Both the position numbers and the translations under genes were made by a program. The notes beneath the pieces were generated by a model. That model did not search any database and was not told where the DNA came from. It saw nothing but the letters and a program-made list of their open reading frames with translations. Of a stretch of 64,000 nt of DNA, positions 1 through 13,536 are shown piece after piece. This stretch comes from Pseudo-nitzschia pungens (Eukaryota; Bacillariophyta; Bacillariophyceae; Bacillariales; Bacillariaceae), in assembly GCA_037355855.1 (NCBI GenBank), contig CM074760.1:6936501-7000500 (forward strand), read 5' to 3'. How positions within the stretch are numbered: position 1 is the stretch's first letter; the number at the start of each line of letters is the position of its first letter.

Positions 1-1991
1 ACTAAGGTCCCTATGTAGAGAACTGTACCGGGGCTACAGGTCTTAGCCTCCAGTGACTGTTTACATGGTGCTTGGCTGTGTGCTAAGCAACATGCTTATC
101 AACAGGCTTAGCAACTGCCGTGCACCGGAACACTCACGAGTCTATTCGTGATTGGAATTAGCGAGTCTCCGTATCGCCGATAAGGGGGACAGGAGACTGC
201 CGATTGGAAGCAATAGCAATAGACTAATCTTTAGCGCTCACAATTTGCATATCACTACTACAGTATTCATTACTAGTAGATCCGGGGTGTGGCATGATTT
301 TAAAATCAAGCTGAGCGCTGATGACCATGAGCAGAAACAACCAACCGATTGACCAAAGAACAACCGACGTCGGAAACTGCCAAAAAATGGAGGCGCATGA
401 AAGCAAACAGGGAGAAAGAAGCACCAGTGTCTGCAGCACTAAGGAGCACCAATCCCAGTAGCAGTTGGCACCATTGAATGGAGCAACAGCAACAACAGAG
501 ACACCTAAGGACCTGGAAAGGACCATGGTCGACAACAGTAACAAAAACAAAAAAAAGTGAGCACCGAAAAAGTGACACATAATCCAGTGAGTGGACTAAT
601 TGGACCAACACTGAGTGGATGGACAGACCGAAAAGGAGAAGCCAGCCAGGACCGAAATATACGGATATGCGGATAGGTATGTAATGAATACCCAGACACC
701 ACAAATCCCCACGGGAACTGGGAAAGTGGGACCGGCCCGGTGAACGCTTGATAGAGAGGCAACGCCAGAGAGCCACGGGAACCAAATCCCTCGAAATAAA
801 AACAGAAACAACTCCGGGGAACCACAGGATTCCCGTGAGCTAAAGAGAGAAACAACTCCCACCACTGTTGGGCTTATTCCAAAAAGCTATGGGGTGCTAA
901 CAGCAAAGCGACCTGGGTTCTTATGTAGGATTTGTGGCAGTTACAGAAACCCGAGTGTAGCGCTAGTAGCACACTGTAGCATAGTGCTAAAAGGTTAAGG
1001 TTGCTACAGGATACTGGATACTGGATACTGGAAATGCTATCATCGAACCATTACCATCGGGTATGGTCAGAACGACGATATGTACTAGAACCGGATACCC
1101 AGCCCCGCAGTTAGCACGCGTGCAAGCACACGAGTAAATTATTCGCTACTCCGTACGCTACGGTACCGTACAGCACTAAGATACCGGTAATCTTACGACA
1201 CAGTGCGATGATACGATACAGCGTTACGCTTCAGCGATACGAGTTGCAATCTACAGTCCAGTCTCAAGCGTACAGTCTACAACGTTACATCATCGGTGTT
1301 GTTATGATACGATACAGTGAGTCTCTGTTTATGTTCGTAAAACATCATCATGCCCTCAAAACACGATCGATCTTTTGTACCTCTAGGGAAGTAGATACTG
1401 TAGACTGTATCCAACTGTATGCAATAGACCATGGACAGTATATCTTGTAGACTCACCATTTTCCAGCAACCCGTGCACCACTGTTGTTATTCTTGCTGTT
1501 TGCTGTTTCACCACAATTATTGCTTCCTCCGTATTGCCGACTGGCAAATATCAACGCAAGACAGTATTGAAACACAGTAAGGAATCCTGCATCATTGCAT
1601 GTTTCTTGCATCATACGGTCTATTTTACGTTTCCTCATCTTACCGTGCTTCTCACAATACCTAAAGTAACCAAATGCCTTAAGTAACCATTTCGGACTGT
1701 CAACGCGAACATTTCCATTAGAAAATTTGAGACTGAGATTCAATTGAAAAAGATTCAATTATTATTATTCTTCTGTTGTTAGTGTACACGTAGTGAATAC
1801 ATTGCAGTGAATATAGTGTAGTGCTTGTAGTTTGTGGATGGAAACCGAAGGCTGTTGATATTTCCGTACGGGTGCTTGGATGAAATGAAACGGAACGGAA
1901 CGAGCTTGAACTTTTGCTTCGGGTGAATCAAGCGGATTTGTTTGTGTTGTGCTTGTGTCTTGGCATGCGTCGGCTGGTCTTGATTGTTTGT
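1..1991. other. intergenic, no gene recognised
   Basis: No reading frame here has recognisable domains, a signal peptide or splice-linked continuation. A 101-codon frame at 1453-1758 (-) is basic and Asn-rich at its end but shows no known motif, so I do not call it. A short tandem of GGATACT units lies near 1012-1032, and the region near 1130-1210 is rich in TACG/CGTA words. Confidence 0.5.
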
Positions 1992-2699
1992 TCATGCTGC
2001 TTTTGGGACACAGGGTCCTATGCCCACCTTCGCGCATTTTTTCTGGCAAAAATTCGAGACCCTTATATCATTGTCTGTTTCATTGACGTTTGTTTTCTTG
2101 AAGGCTTTCTTGCGGCACCTTTCCTTTCTTCTCTTTGTGGAGTTGACTTTAGTGACCCATTTGCACGTTACTGAGCGAGACTTGCCTTCTTTTTTCTCGA
2201 CTATGAATTCTTCTTTTTCGTTTTTGCATCCAGACAAGAAGACTGAGAGCGGCGGACCATCGATTGGCAGAGTTCGAATCTCTGCTGAAGCTTCCTCTCT
2301 AACCACCAGTGCCGCGTTGTCAGCGGTAAGTAGAGTTCCAATCTCTTCTAAAGCTTCGTCTGGAACCACCAGTGTCGCGTTGTCAGCTTTTGCGACAGAG
2401 AGTCCGATGAAGGCTCCACCATTCACCTTGAAGAAGGATTCAACAGAAGCTGTCACTTGCGGAACCAAAATTGCTTCGGAAACTCCTTCGATTTGAGCAA
2501 TCAACCCAGGTCGGGTTGATTGCTCCTCTGCGAAACCACAGGCCAACTTGAGTCGTGTTTGATCCTTGAATTGACAGTTCGGCTGCGAAATCAGGGCGGA
2601 CCCCGTTTCGTTTGCCGGAAGCTGGCGGCCGACTGTTACAGCGAAAGCAAGTTGCAAACCACAAAGGAGGAGGATAATCGTGAACACGGAGAATCTCAT
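1992..2699 (-). CDS. secreted Cys-containing protein of unknown function
   Basis: This is a 235-residue protein. Residues 1-20 form a clear signal peptide (hydrophobic IILLLCGLQLAF, cleavage near FAVT), so it is probably secreted or in the ER lumen. The middle holds two tandem 21-residue units (ADNATLVVPDEA.. and ADNAALVVREEA..), visible in the DNA as a 63-bp repeat. The C-terminal 75 residues are Lys/Arg-rich, with five Cys spaced around a C-K-W-V motif and ending C-Q-K-K-C...C. Diatoms have many small secreted proteins ending in a domain with a central C-x-W and a closing C-x3-C-type cluster, and I infer membership in such a group. No enzyme motif is seen. The start is the first Met, directly before the signal peptide. 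No intron is needed. Confidence 0.7.
   Translation of the reverse strand: MRFSVFTIILLLCGLQLAFAVTVGRQLPANETGSALISQPNCQFKDQTRLKLACGFAEEQSTRPGLIAQIEGVSEAILVPQVTASVESFFKVNGGAFIGLSVAKADNATLVVPDEALEEIGTLLTADNAALVVREEASAEIRTLPIDGPPLSVFLSGCKNEKEEFIVEKKEGKSRSVTCKWVTKVNSTKRRKERCRKKAFKKTNVNETDNDIRVSNFCQKKCAKVGIGPCVPKAA
2269..2397. repeat. 63-bp tandem repeat inside the secreted-protein gene
   Basis: Two adjacent 63-bp units (about 2272-2334 and 2335-2397) align with scattered substitutions. Both share stretches such as accaccagtg.cgcgttgtcagc. The unit length is a multiple of three and adds 21 residues without changing frame. Confidence 0.75.
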
Positions 2700-3848
2700 T
2701 TTTATTTGTAGATTTACTTTTTTCCTTTGAAAGGGGAACTTTATTTATTTATGCAAACAGCCTCTCCCAGAAAAAAAAAAGCTCCAGAAGGACTCCGGAG
2801 CATTCAGTAAAATGAAGTACGAAGTGATCATAACACTGTATTATCATTATCTTCGTTTCATCAATCCCCGACGACTTAGGTCTTAAAAATGAATTCAATC
2901 TTGGATCCTGGACGATATTTAGGTCATAAAAATGAACACTAATTTAGTCTTAGATCCCAACAATGTATGTCGTGGACGATTTACGGTAGGTCCTAAAAAT
3001 TACTACACGTTTACTACACGTAGTAGTACGGTAAGGCTTACCTTATGACAAATTGACTTTGGTTCGATTTTGAATTTTAGAAAATCAATCAAGGAGACAC
3101 TAGTAGAATGATGAAAAAGTAGTCGGGAGATGGTTGTGTTGTCATTACAACTGATTCGAGGAGCTAGTATGTTGTAATCAGATCAAGAAGTTGAGACAAA
3201 AAAAGTCATTTTTTGAGTGACATTTTCAATTTTTTTTAACAAGTACTATATTCCCAATCTGATGATACTCATCTTGTCAACAGATGATAACACAGAGTAA
3301 GAACGTTGTAGTAGAGTAAGTGATCTAATAGAAGCTCAAGTTTTAGCCAAAGAGATTAAAAATTGCCTGAGATATGATCACTCTTCTAAAGATGAACCTC
3401 AAAACATGGCATTTTGTCAATTTGTCATTAGTATGTACTAAACGTGGTGTACGTAATTTACTGTAGTTCCTAAAAATTTTGATCAATTCGCATCACTTTT
3501 AGCATCATTATTAGTTGTGCATCATACAGGATGGCTTGATGCGTTTACACAGACGATTTGAGCGCAAGAGTAAAAGGTCCCTCTAACGCACTTTTCCAGT
3601 GATGTCCTACTCTTGATGGAAGAAACTTTCCGAGAAAAAAATACCTTTCTGGACTACTGTGAGAATCAATGGCTCGCTTCCAAGAGTCGGTATATTGCAC
3701 ATTTTGTGGACAATGGAAGAAGACCAATATGTTCGAACAAGAAGCAATTTGCTACACGTAAATAATGTATAGAATGATAGATAAAATTTATCGGACTTGT
3801 TGCGTTCAAAACAGAAAGGTACTCCCTTGAAGACTTGCAGTTTCAACT
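2700..3848. other. AT-rich intergenic region
   Basis: It separates the secreted-protein gene (start side) from the histidyl-tRNA synthetase gene (stop side). The phrase GGTC(T/A)TAAAAAT recurs with small changes near 2880, 2930, 2990 and 3470. No RNA gene or coding frame is supported. Confidence 0.5.
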
Positions 3849-5387
3849 TCAGTTGGCTTCTTCTACCCAGCTTGACAAGCCGTCCATCGAAATCTTTTCT
3901 TGTTCGCCTGACCCAAGATCCTTGATCTGCACTTGGTTGTTTTCAAACTCTTGCGTTCCGATGATCGCGCAATACTTTGCTCCAAGACGGTCCGCGTGCT
4001 TGAAAACCCATTTGGGTTTTCTCGTTTTTTCCAGGACCAACTCAACCTTTTGTCCCGCCTTTCGCAACTTGGAGGCAACATCAATGGCGGCAGGATACAG
4101 GTCAGCTCCCATAGCGAACACAACAGTGTCGATTCCGCTCGATTCAAACGAAGGAAGCAGGTCTCGGTCCTTGAGCAATTCCACAATTACGGCGTCTCCG
4201 AAGCCGAAACCAGCTGCTGGCGTTTGGTTGCCACCAAACGTCTCCAGTAATTTGTCGTAACGACCACCGCCAGCAATCGCTCGAAGAACACCCTTTCGGT
4301 CAAAGGCTTCGAAGACAGCTCCAGTGTAGTACGAGAGTCCCCGAACCACGGAGGCGTCAAAAAGAATCCAATCTTCAATCCCGTAGGCTTTGCACAATTC
4401 GAGCAAGTTTCCAATCTGTTGAACGGCCTCAGAATCTTCGCCGAGGACTTCACGAATGCCCTCAACGGAGTCGACAGTCAAGACACTGGTCAACTTCTCT
4501 ACCACACTTCTATCCAAGCCGATTTCTTCCAGATCACCCTGAATGGCGTCTAGGGGGACCTTTTCGAGTTTGTCAACCAGCACGCAGGTAGCTGCGAATT
4601 TTTCTGGAGGGATACCGAGCTCTGTCAATACCTCACCGATCACTAGTCTCGAGTTTACCTTGATGCCGACATCTTCATTTGTCAGACCCACTGTCTCGAA
4701 AAAGGTAACCATAGCACTTAGGAGCTCGGCGTCGGCTTCCTCTCCCTCAACACCCCAAATATCCATGTTCCACTGAAAGTGTTCCCGACGCCGTCCTCGA
4801 GTCATGCGTTCGTACCTCCAGCACTGCGGAATCGAAAACCACTTGAGAGGGAGGGGCAGACCACCCTTTTTGGCCATGACCATGCGTGCTAAGCTCGGCG
4901 TCATTTCCGGTCGGAGAGCGACTCGGCGCTCTCCCTTGTCCTCAAAATTATAGAGTTGTTGCGTTACTTCTTCACCAGCTTTGCGAGTGTAAAGAGACTC
5001 GCTTTCCAATACAGGCGCGTCATATTCGGAAAACCCGTATTGCTTGGCGACATCCCTCCATTGATCAAAGAGCCAGTTGCGGAGTCGCATATCCTCGGGA
5101 TAAAAATCGCGAGTTCCCTTGGGCGGATTCGTATCGAGTTTCGGTTGTTTCTTTTTCTTCTTTTTGCCTCCCGTTTTTTCGAGAACATTTTTGTCTTGGA
5201 CAGATGCCGAAACACGACCACCCTCGGCAAACAATCTGGAGGAGGAGCGGGAGGCACGGGCGGAAGTTGCTGCCATGCTGTTGCTTTTAGTGATACCCGG
5301 AGTAATGAAAGCGGCTACCCGCTGCGATATCGTCGAGCCGGCTAGAAACATGATTCCGATGGAGGCTGATAACGTCAGTGATTTCAT
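3849..5387 (-). CDS. HARS: histidyl-tRNA synthetase, plastid-type presequence
   Basis: A class II synthetase of 512 residues that charges tRNA-His. Residues 1-26 are a signal peptide followed by A-A-F-I-T-P, which fits the Phe-containing cleavage site of diatom plastid precursors. A Ser/Arg-rich transit segment and a Lys run (75-80) follow. The catalytic core begins at KGTRDFYPEDM (90-100, motif 1 region). Motif 2 is seen as RYERMTRGRRREHFQWN. The His-binding motif VRGLSYYTGAVFEAF and the AGGGRYD loop are intact. The C-terminal anticodon-binding domain runs to the end. An internal Met at residue 38 lies after the signal peptide and could give a form without the ER signal. No intron is seen. 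The gene is divergent from glucose-6-phosphate isomerase. Confidence 0.95.
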   Translation of the reverse strand: MKSLTLSASIGIMFLAGSTISQRVAAFITPGITKSNSMAATSARASRSSSRLFAEGGRVSASVQDKNVLEKTGGKKKKKKQPKLDTNPPKGTRDFYPEDMRLRNWLFDQWRDVAKQYGFSEYDAPVLESESLYTRKAGEEVTQQLYNFEDKGERRVALRPEMTPSLARMVMAKKGGLPLPLKWFSIPQCWRYERMTRGRRREHFQWNMDIWGVEGEEADAELLSAMVTFFETVGLTNEDVGIKVNSRLVIGEVLTELGIPPEKFAATCVLVDKLEKVPLDAIQGDLEEIGLDRSVVEKLTSVLTVDSVEGIREVLGEDSEAVQQIGNLLELCKAYGIEDWILFDASVVRGLSYYTGAVFEAFDRKGVLRAIAGGGRYDKLLETFGGNQTPAAGFGFGDAVIVELLKDRDLLPSFESSGIDTVVFAMGADLYPAAIDVASKLRKAGQKVELVLEKTRKPKWVFKHADRLGAKYCAIIGTQEFENNQVQIKDLGSGEQEKISMDGLSSWVEEAN

Positions 5388-6590
5388 AGTAGTCGTTTCT
5401 TGTTGTTATTTAACTTTGAGTTGACGACGACAGTGTCCAATGCCTTTCTTGTAGTGTTCTTTAGATGTCCGAAGGTCGTCACTGAATGCTGACAGGGTCG
5501 GCTGTCTTCAGTGTTAGAATACTGAAATCTATTTGAAGGCTTGAAGAAGAGTAGGTCAGGAAGTGAACGCTGCGGATCGGATGCAGATTATACCATTACT
5601 AGACCCAGTAAATTGACCCATCGTCGAGAATTGATGAGTGATGATGAGTTGTCGGTTACGGGTGTTGGATGCTGGGAAACTTGGAATGCGTCGATGACGC
5701 GGATGAATGATGATTTTACGAGCAGTATCTTGCGACCCTTGTTCCCCTGAATTCATTTTCTTCTAACCCAAAATTTCAAGTCACGAACAGTTCAAGACTC
5801 CATGGAACAAATAGTAATACAAGCAGGGGTGATAATGACCCCTGAATACAAGTACGTTGCGTGTTCAATCAACAGTGTTCAGGTAACCTTAGTCAACGAG
5901 GGTACGTAAGGTAACCTTACAGTGGAAACAAAAGGGTTCTCTCGTTTTTAGAATGGAAAGGAGAAAGCGACACAAAATGACATACGAGTAAAACTTACGA
6001 CGTTACAACGTCGTAAACTCTGACTTCGTAAGTTACCAAGTACCGTACAGTAATTTTCTTCTTACTACGAATACGAAGTAAAACTTTTGCAAAACATAGG
6101 AGTAAGGTTAAGGTGACCGTACGCACATACTGGAACATTTTTCCTCGTAGGAAGAGCAATACCGGTACAGCTTACAAAGGGGTGTAAGATTTACCGTACT
6201 CGTAGTAATCTTACGAATACGGAAGGCTATGGTAAAATAATTATGTTCCGCCCAAGATTTTGAATTTTAGATCGTTGGTGGGTTCGCCGTTTTCGCAGAG
6301 GTTCTCGGTTCCGGTATTTCATTTGCGCGTTGTCTTCGTTTGTGAATTGTGATGTGTTGATGGCTGCTGATGAAGAAAGATATTCCGGCCTACCGGTAAC
6401 CTTACGGTAGTTTACAATAATTACTGGAAAAAAAAACTACGCATGAAATATTTGCATTCTCATCCAAGATTGTTTCTCCCATGCACATTAGTTCCAGTCT
6501 GCGGTAACCGATGGAATTCTGCGCATCACCATAATATTATTTTCACAACCGGAAGGTATCTAAAAAAACCCTTCGAACGCTCCGAGTACC
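5388..6590. other. divergent intergenic region (HisRS / GPI)
   Basis: This 1.2-kb region between two divergent genes must hold both promoters. It carries several copies of the short word GTAACCTTAC or its complement (around 5884-5922 and 6398-6408), plus TACCGTAC words near 6040-6200. No gene is supported. Confidence 0.5.
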
Positions 6591-8422
<1,832 letters not shown>

Positions 8423-9309
8423 GGAGAAAAGCAAAACATTATATATGGCATTGCACTAGATAAGCTTTCAGACCGTGACAGCAACGATAGATGACTAATT
8501 TTGATACGATTCTTTCACAAACAGACATAACTTTTGTTAAGAAAAAGTGCGTAAGATTAGTGCATCAGAAACGTAGCGACTGAAAGTAACCAGGTCATGT
8601 GAACAATATTTCAGAGAAAGATCAAGGACAGCAACTATCGTTCGAAAAATACCGATTGACTGGATTAGAATTTTAATATTGCTGAGTGCGGTAGAAGCAT
8701 GATATTGGTTCCAACCAGACAGCATCAACCGGGAGGTGATGAAAGTCAGAAAATAACTCCAAACCTAGCATTTTTTGGAAATCTTCTTCTGAGAAAGATT
8801 CACAAATTGTGACTGACTAATGTGAATTCTAGTCTTCGTTTTGGGAAAAAAAAGGATTCTAAAACGCGGCTGACTCACACGAATGATCCAATCAACGAGC
8901 TGAATCCCGGGCATCTGTTTGAGATGACTTTAGTGACGTCTGTGACGTATGTGTGTCTTGTGTCTTGTGTCTTGGGTGTTCTCGGACGTGCGTTTCTTCT
9001 TTCTAGATGAGCTCGAACGAACATGCGACACGGCGCAAATAATAAATTCACACAGAACAATTTCCGTGCACGTTCACTTGGAATCGGAACCCATCTCCTT
9101 TTTTATCCACGGTTTTCCTACTTTATGGGTCTCTGCGCGATTCTTGATTTGAGCTGCTTCCAGAGGCGAACTGTTCAAACTGAATCTTTTTTTGTCTCTA
9201 AAGGAAAGATTTCCACCTGTTGCACTCTCACAAGAAAAATACTGCAAGTACTGCCGGTAGCCATACGATTGAAATTGCATATTGGATATTGATTGGAAGG
9301 TGTCACAAA
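8423..9309. other. intergenic between GPI and TPI
   Basis: The first part is the presumed GPI 3' UTR; the last part must hold the TPI promoter and 5' UTR. TGTGTCTTGTGTCTTG-type short repetition is seen near 8950-8970. No gene is recognised. Confidence 0.5.
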
Positions 9310-10740
9310 ATGGGTTCTATCTTCTCCACACTTCTCTCGAAAGTTAAAGCAACATCAAGCACTATGTTTGTCACGGCGTAAGTGAGGCCGCAGTCGTTCG
9401 ACGTTCGACATACTTTCACCATGGCTTCCGTCCACTTGTCGACGGACGAAGTGGATGGATGGTATTGGTGGAAATCAACGGCTGTTGTGATGCTTTCTGT
9501 TTCGCCGATCGTTGGATCACAGTATTTTGTGCCGTCAGAAGTAACCCTAGTGAACGACTTGCCCAGTTCCAACTCTCGTGGAGACTGCCTCTAATAAATT
9601 TCCTTTTTACCTTTTTCATTTCCCCTAAATAGAACCGAACTCCAAGCAAGCCGACCCGATGGATCGGGCGCTGAAGCTGGTGTCGAAGGACCCCGCAAAT
9701 ACTTGATCGGAGGAAACTGGAAATGCAACGGAACCTGGGACGAAAATCTTGACCGCGTCAAGATGTTCAATGATTGCGGTCCTATCCCTGCCAACGTCGA
9801 AGTTGCTCTTTGCGTCCCCGACATCAACATTCCACAATTGCTTGCAGGTCTCCGCAAGGACATTTCCGTGGGAGCGCAGAACGCGGGTGTCAACAAGGGA
9901 AATGGCGCATACACCGGAGAGACTGGTTCTCACCAATTGAAGGCCCTTGGTGTTACCTGGGTTATTATCGGTCACTCCGAGCGACGTGAAGGCTTCGGCA
10001 TGGCCGGAGAAACTGTCGAGCTTTGCGCCGAGAAGTGCAAGGTTGCCATCGACAACGGACTCAAGGTTATGTTTGTAAGTAATCATTTGCGAATGCCATG
10101 TAAAAGAAGGGAACGAAGGCATCATTTCCGTGGTTCTCGGTTTTTTCATTTTTGGACGACAACCAAGTCCAATGACTAACGAAGACCTTAATTTAATATT
10201 TTCTTCCCGTTTTCCACTGTCCCCGATCATTGTATCCGGCCGATTGCATCTCTTTGTTCACCCTCATTTGTCGGTGGAAAAATACAAAAATAAAACACGT
10301 CGCTGACGACTATGAATCCACGACCAAACTTCAACGTGTCGAACTCAATTGCATTGAAGGCTATCGGTGAAAAGAAGGAAGAACGAGAAGGTGGCATCAC
10401 GATGGACGTTTGCGCCAGTCAATTGGAACCTTTGGCCAAGGTATTGACCCCAGAAGACTGGGCTAGCGTTGCCATTGCCTATGAACCCGTGTGGGCTATC
10501 GGTACTGGTCTCACCGCAACTCCCGAAATGGCACAGGAAACTCATGCCGATATTCGTGAATGGCTGAAGACAAATGTTAGTGAGGAAATCGCCGTCGCTA
10601 CCCGTATCCAATACGGTGGATCCATGAAGGGTGCCAACGCCGAAGCATTGTTGGCCCAACCCGACATTGACGGAGGTCTGATTGGAGGCGCCTCTCTGAA
10701 GGATGACTTCTTCAATGTCATCAACGGAATCCCGAAATAA
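9310..10740 (+). CDS. TPI: triosephosphate isomerase, 3 exons
   Basis: It interconverts dihydroxyacetone phosphate and glyceraldehyde-3-phosphate. Exons are 9310-9377, 9633-10074 and 10360-10740; both introns start GTAAGT and end in TAG and AAG. The spliced protein has 296 residues, about 45 more than usual because of an N-terminal extension (MGSIFSTLLSKVKATSS...) with no acidic residue in its first 22 positions. Catalytic residues are present: Lys53 in GGNWKCNG, His137 in IIGHSERR and Glu212 in AYEPVWAIGTG; the phosphate loop reads YGGSMKGANA. At the exon 2/3 junction the usual C-I-G-E reads A-I-G-E. There is no fused GAPDH domain, unlike the mitochondrial TPI-GAPDH fusion known in stramenopiles. 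Location (cytosol, mitochondrion or plastid) is not settled by the extension. Confidence 0.95.
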
Positions 10741-11249
10741 ATGGAGCATAATTCGAGCGGAGATGAACGTGAACCATCAAGGAACTGAGTATCTATGAAA
10801 GGAATCAATTTGTCGAAAGTTCCCATCACAAGACGAAGATTCCTTCGTGTATAGATCCCGAGCGTTGCCTAAGTACTTTTTTCGAAGTATTTGCGCAAGA
10901 AGAACTCGAAGTTCGAGTCGCAAAGGAAGAATCAGCGGTATCAATTGGAGACATGTAGCATACCTCTTTAATAGGGTTATCTCGGGAGTGATTAAAATAG
11001 AATTTGTTGTCTACGCATTTAATTTTTGTTCAAACATGCCTCTCCGCAAATTCAATGTATTCCGATGACACGGCAGTCATGGTAGTTGTCTAGCAATTCC
11101 AAAAACAGAATGAAAAAATCATTTGCACTTCGATGGAATCCGCGAAGAGTTCAGAGCTAGATTTATCTCATGCATTCGTTTTTTTGAGTTCAACGAAAGT
11201 CTCCAGACGCGACGTACAGAAGTCAATAAAAGTATGCGTCAAGGGAAAG
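10741..11249. other. convergent intergenic region (TPI / CDF)
   Basis: A 0.5-kb space between the stop codons of two convergent genes. It should contain both 3' UTRs and polyadenylation sites. Nothing else is seen. Confidence 0.5.
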
Positions 11250-13536
11250 CTATGAAATTTTTGTATCTCCTGCACCTTTTCTACTCTCCGACAAGGAGTC
11301 ACTCGGAACCGCTCCCGATACTACGTTTCTGTCGGAACTTTTGCTGCTACCACTTTTCGTATCCACCGACATCCAGGCTTTTTCTTCCTTGTTTTCATAT
11401 AATACGCGGACCCATTTTTTCAACTCCTTCTTCTCGATCATTAACAATTTCTCTTCGAAACTGTCGTCGATCGCAAATCGATCAACGAATTTGCTCATTG
11501 GTTCCAATTCGATGTACTCAGCTCCAGGATATTGCTGCCGAATCATAGCTTCTATGTGCCGAACCTCTCGTTCTACCGCCCGAATAACATCTTCGGCATA
11601 CCATGAGAGCAATACTCCAAGTTCCTCGTCGAGATTGTCGCCCGCGTTGATGAATTCGGCTCGATAACGAGGCATCAACAAGGCCGAAAGATAGGTTCCA
11701 TCAAAATCGACTTCAGCTTTGAAACTAAAAGTTTCGGGACCGGTCCATTGGCTCTGTATTCCGGTTACGTTTTCGATACTTCTTCGGTTCCGAATGATTT
11801 TTTCGATACCCTCCAACATTTCACGCTCAACGCCTTGCCCGATTAAAAAACTGTGGTTGACACTGGCCAAAGTCAAGCCAACAGCGCCCAAGAGGCACGA
11901 AATTCCGACACCTGCCACTCCATCGTAAATGGGATTGGAAGTAGCATGTGATGCAGCGATTCCCGCGATAGCAATTACGATTCCGAGGCAAGCCGCACCA
12001 TCTTCCAACAACACAGCTAGTGTGGCTGGATCTCGGAGCTTTGAAATGTACTTGAGCATTGCCACGTTCTTCGGTCGAGCCTCTTCCATTTCTCCAATTG
12101 TCCTGTAGAGAACGTAACCATCGATCGAAAAACTCATCGCGAGTACGAACCAAATTTCGTTGCTAATGTTTTCGACAAGGGTAGGATTGAATAGTGTTTG
12201 AACGGAATGCGACATACTCACACCTATTTTTTTCAAGAAAGAATGAGATGGAATAAATTGAAGATGGCACGTTGAATTTTTTGTCTGAAATCGATGCAAC
12301 GTACCTGCCCCCATGAAGAATGTTCCGAGTGCTGACACGAGTGCCCAGAAATACACGGATTTTCCGTAACCATATGGATGTCGTTTGTCGGCAGCGTTCC
12401 GTGTATCTCTTAAGCCGATAAGCAACAGGGCCTGATTCCCGCAATCTACCACGGAATGTCTGCGTCAGAATTGCGATTTGGTTTGATGAGAGAAGGATGC
12501 GATTTGTAAAGAAAAAATAAGTTGAAAGCTGTGTCGATGAAGTGTTACGGTTGGATACTAGGTTTCAGAACCCCGCATATCATCTGATGGGATTGTGTTG
12601 AAATCATGCTACTCGTACTCACACAAATTCTGCCATCATGCTGCTGCTCCCACTGGATATCCACGCTCCCAACTTGGCAGTGCAAATGAGCATGTTGCCA
12701 TAGAGAGCTCTCTGGACATTGATAGAGGTCTTGACTCTAGCCCGCTCCTTCCGCGCGTTTTGCAGTGATCGTACAGCCCTATCCGCATCTGGTCCGTATT
12801 CTGGAACCTTTATGGTGCGAACGCGTTTCCAGCCAACCTCTGCATCACTGTCGCTGCCAACTTTATCTTCGCTGCTCTTGGTGATATCTGACGCGGGAGT
12901 ATTGGGGTTGCTTTCGTTTTCGTTGTCGCCATCATCTTTCGACGACGTTGCTAAAGTCATTTTCGATGTTTTGATAGGTGTTGCCTTGGACTCAATGGGA
13001 GTTTTGGGGGAGGCAAGAGAACAAGCAGATACAGAATAAGTAGCACTGTCCTTCCCATTGGCTACCTTTGCAGAATACCACCGATGCTGCGGTCTTTTAT
13101 CTATTCCCATGAAAGGAAAGATGGGAAAAGACGAATCTGCATCGCCATGTGTTCGATTAATGCAATCGAGTGAAATGCTTCCCCGCACTTTCAACGGCAT
13201 CAGCGTCAATTCCGTCGATTGTGTTGGACGGGTTTCTCGGTATCGCTCCCTTTTCTTTTTGTCATTTGAATTGTTCCCAACTCCCCATTTGCCGGTATCA
13301 TTGTACAGATCAGAGAATGAAAAATACATCGCACGCTTTCGAACAAACTCATTCTTTCGTGGAAGTAATGCGTTTGATTCATCGGTACCACTACTCGTAC
13401 AAATACTTGTACTCGAGGTGCGTGTGGCGAAATAACGCGAAGATGGTGAATAGTGCCGGAGCGCTCGCATTCGAATGCGACGAGTGCTGTGCAATATCGT
13501 ATGTCTCATGATTCTGGTCTCAAAAAAGTTTGCCAA
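11250..13536 (-). CDS. ZnT9-like cation diffusion facilitator, 3 exons
   Basis: A metal (probably zinc) transporter. Exons in coding order are 13536-12623, 12459-12305 and 12223-11250, with introns of 163 bp (GTGAGT..CAG) and 81 bp (GTACGT..TAG). The joined protein has 680 residues. Splicing yields the HSVVDCGNQALLLIGLR segment, where the H-x3-D pair is the metal site in transmembrane helix 2. Then come RHPYGYGK and WALVSALGTFFMGAGV, all typical of SLC30A9/ZnT9. The C-terminal region (about 130 residues) is cytosolic-domain-like with an extra Lys/Ser-rich tail. The first 45 residues are rich in Arg/Ser and His with one Glu, fitting a mitochondrial presequence; animal ZnT9 is mitochondrial. 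Residues 60-270 are low complexity. The start is the first Met of the long exon; an internal Met is possible. Confidence 0.88.

Noticed and set aside
1453..1758. 101-codon minus frame as a gene
   Set aside because: No signal peptide, domain or splice partner; composition like its surroundings.
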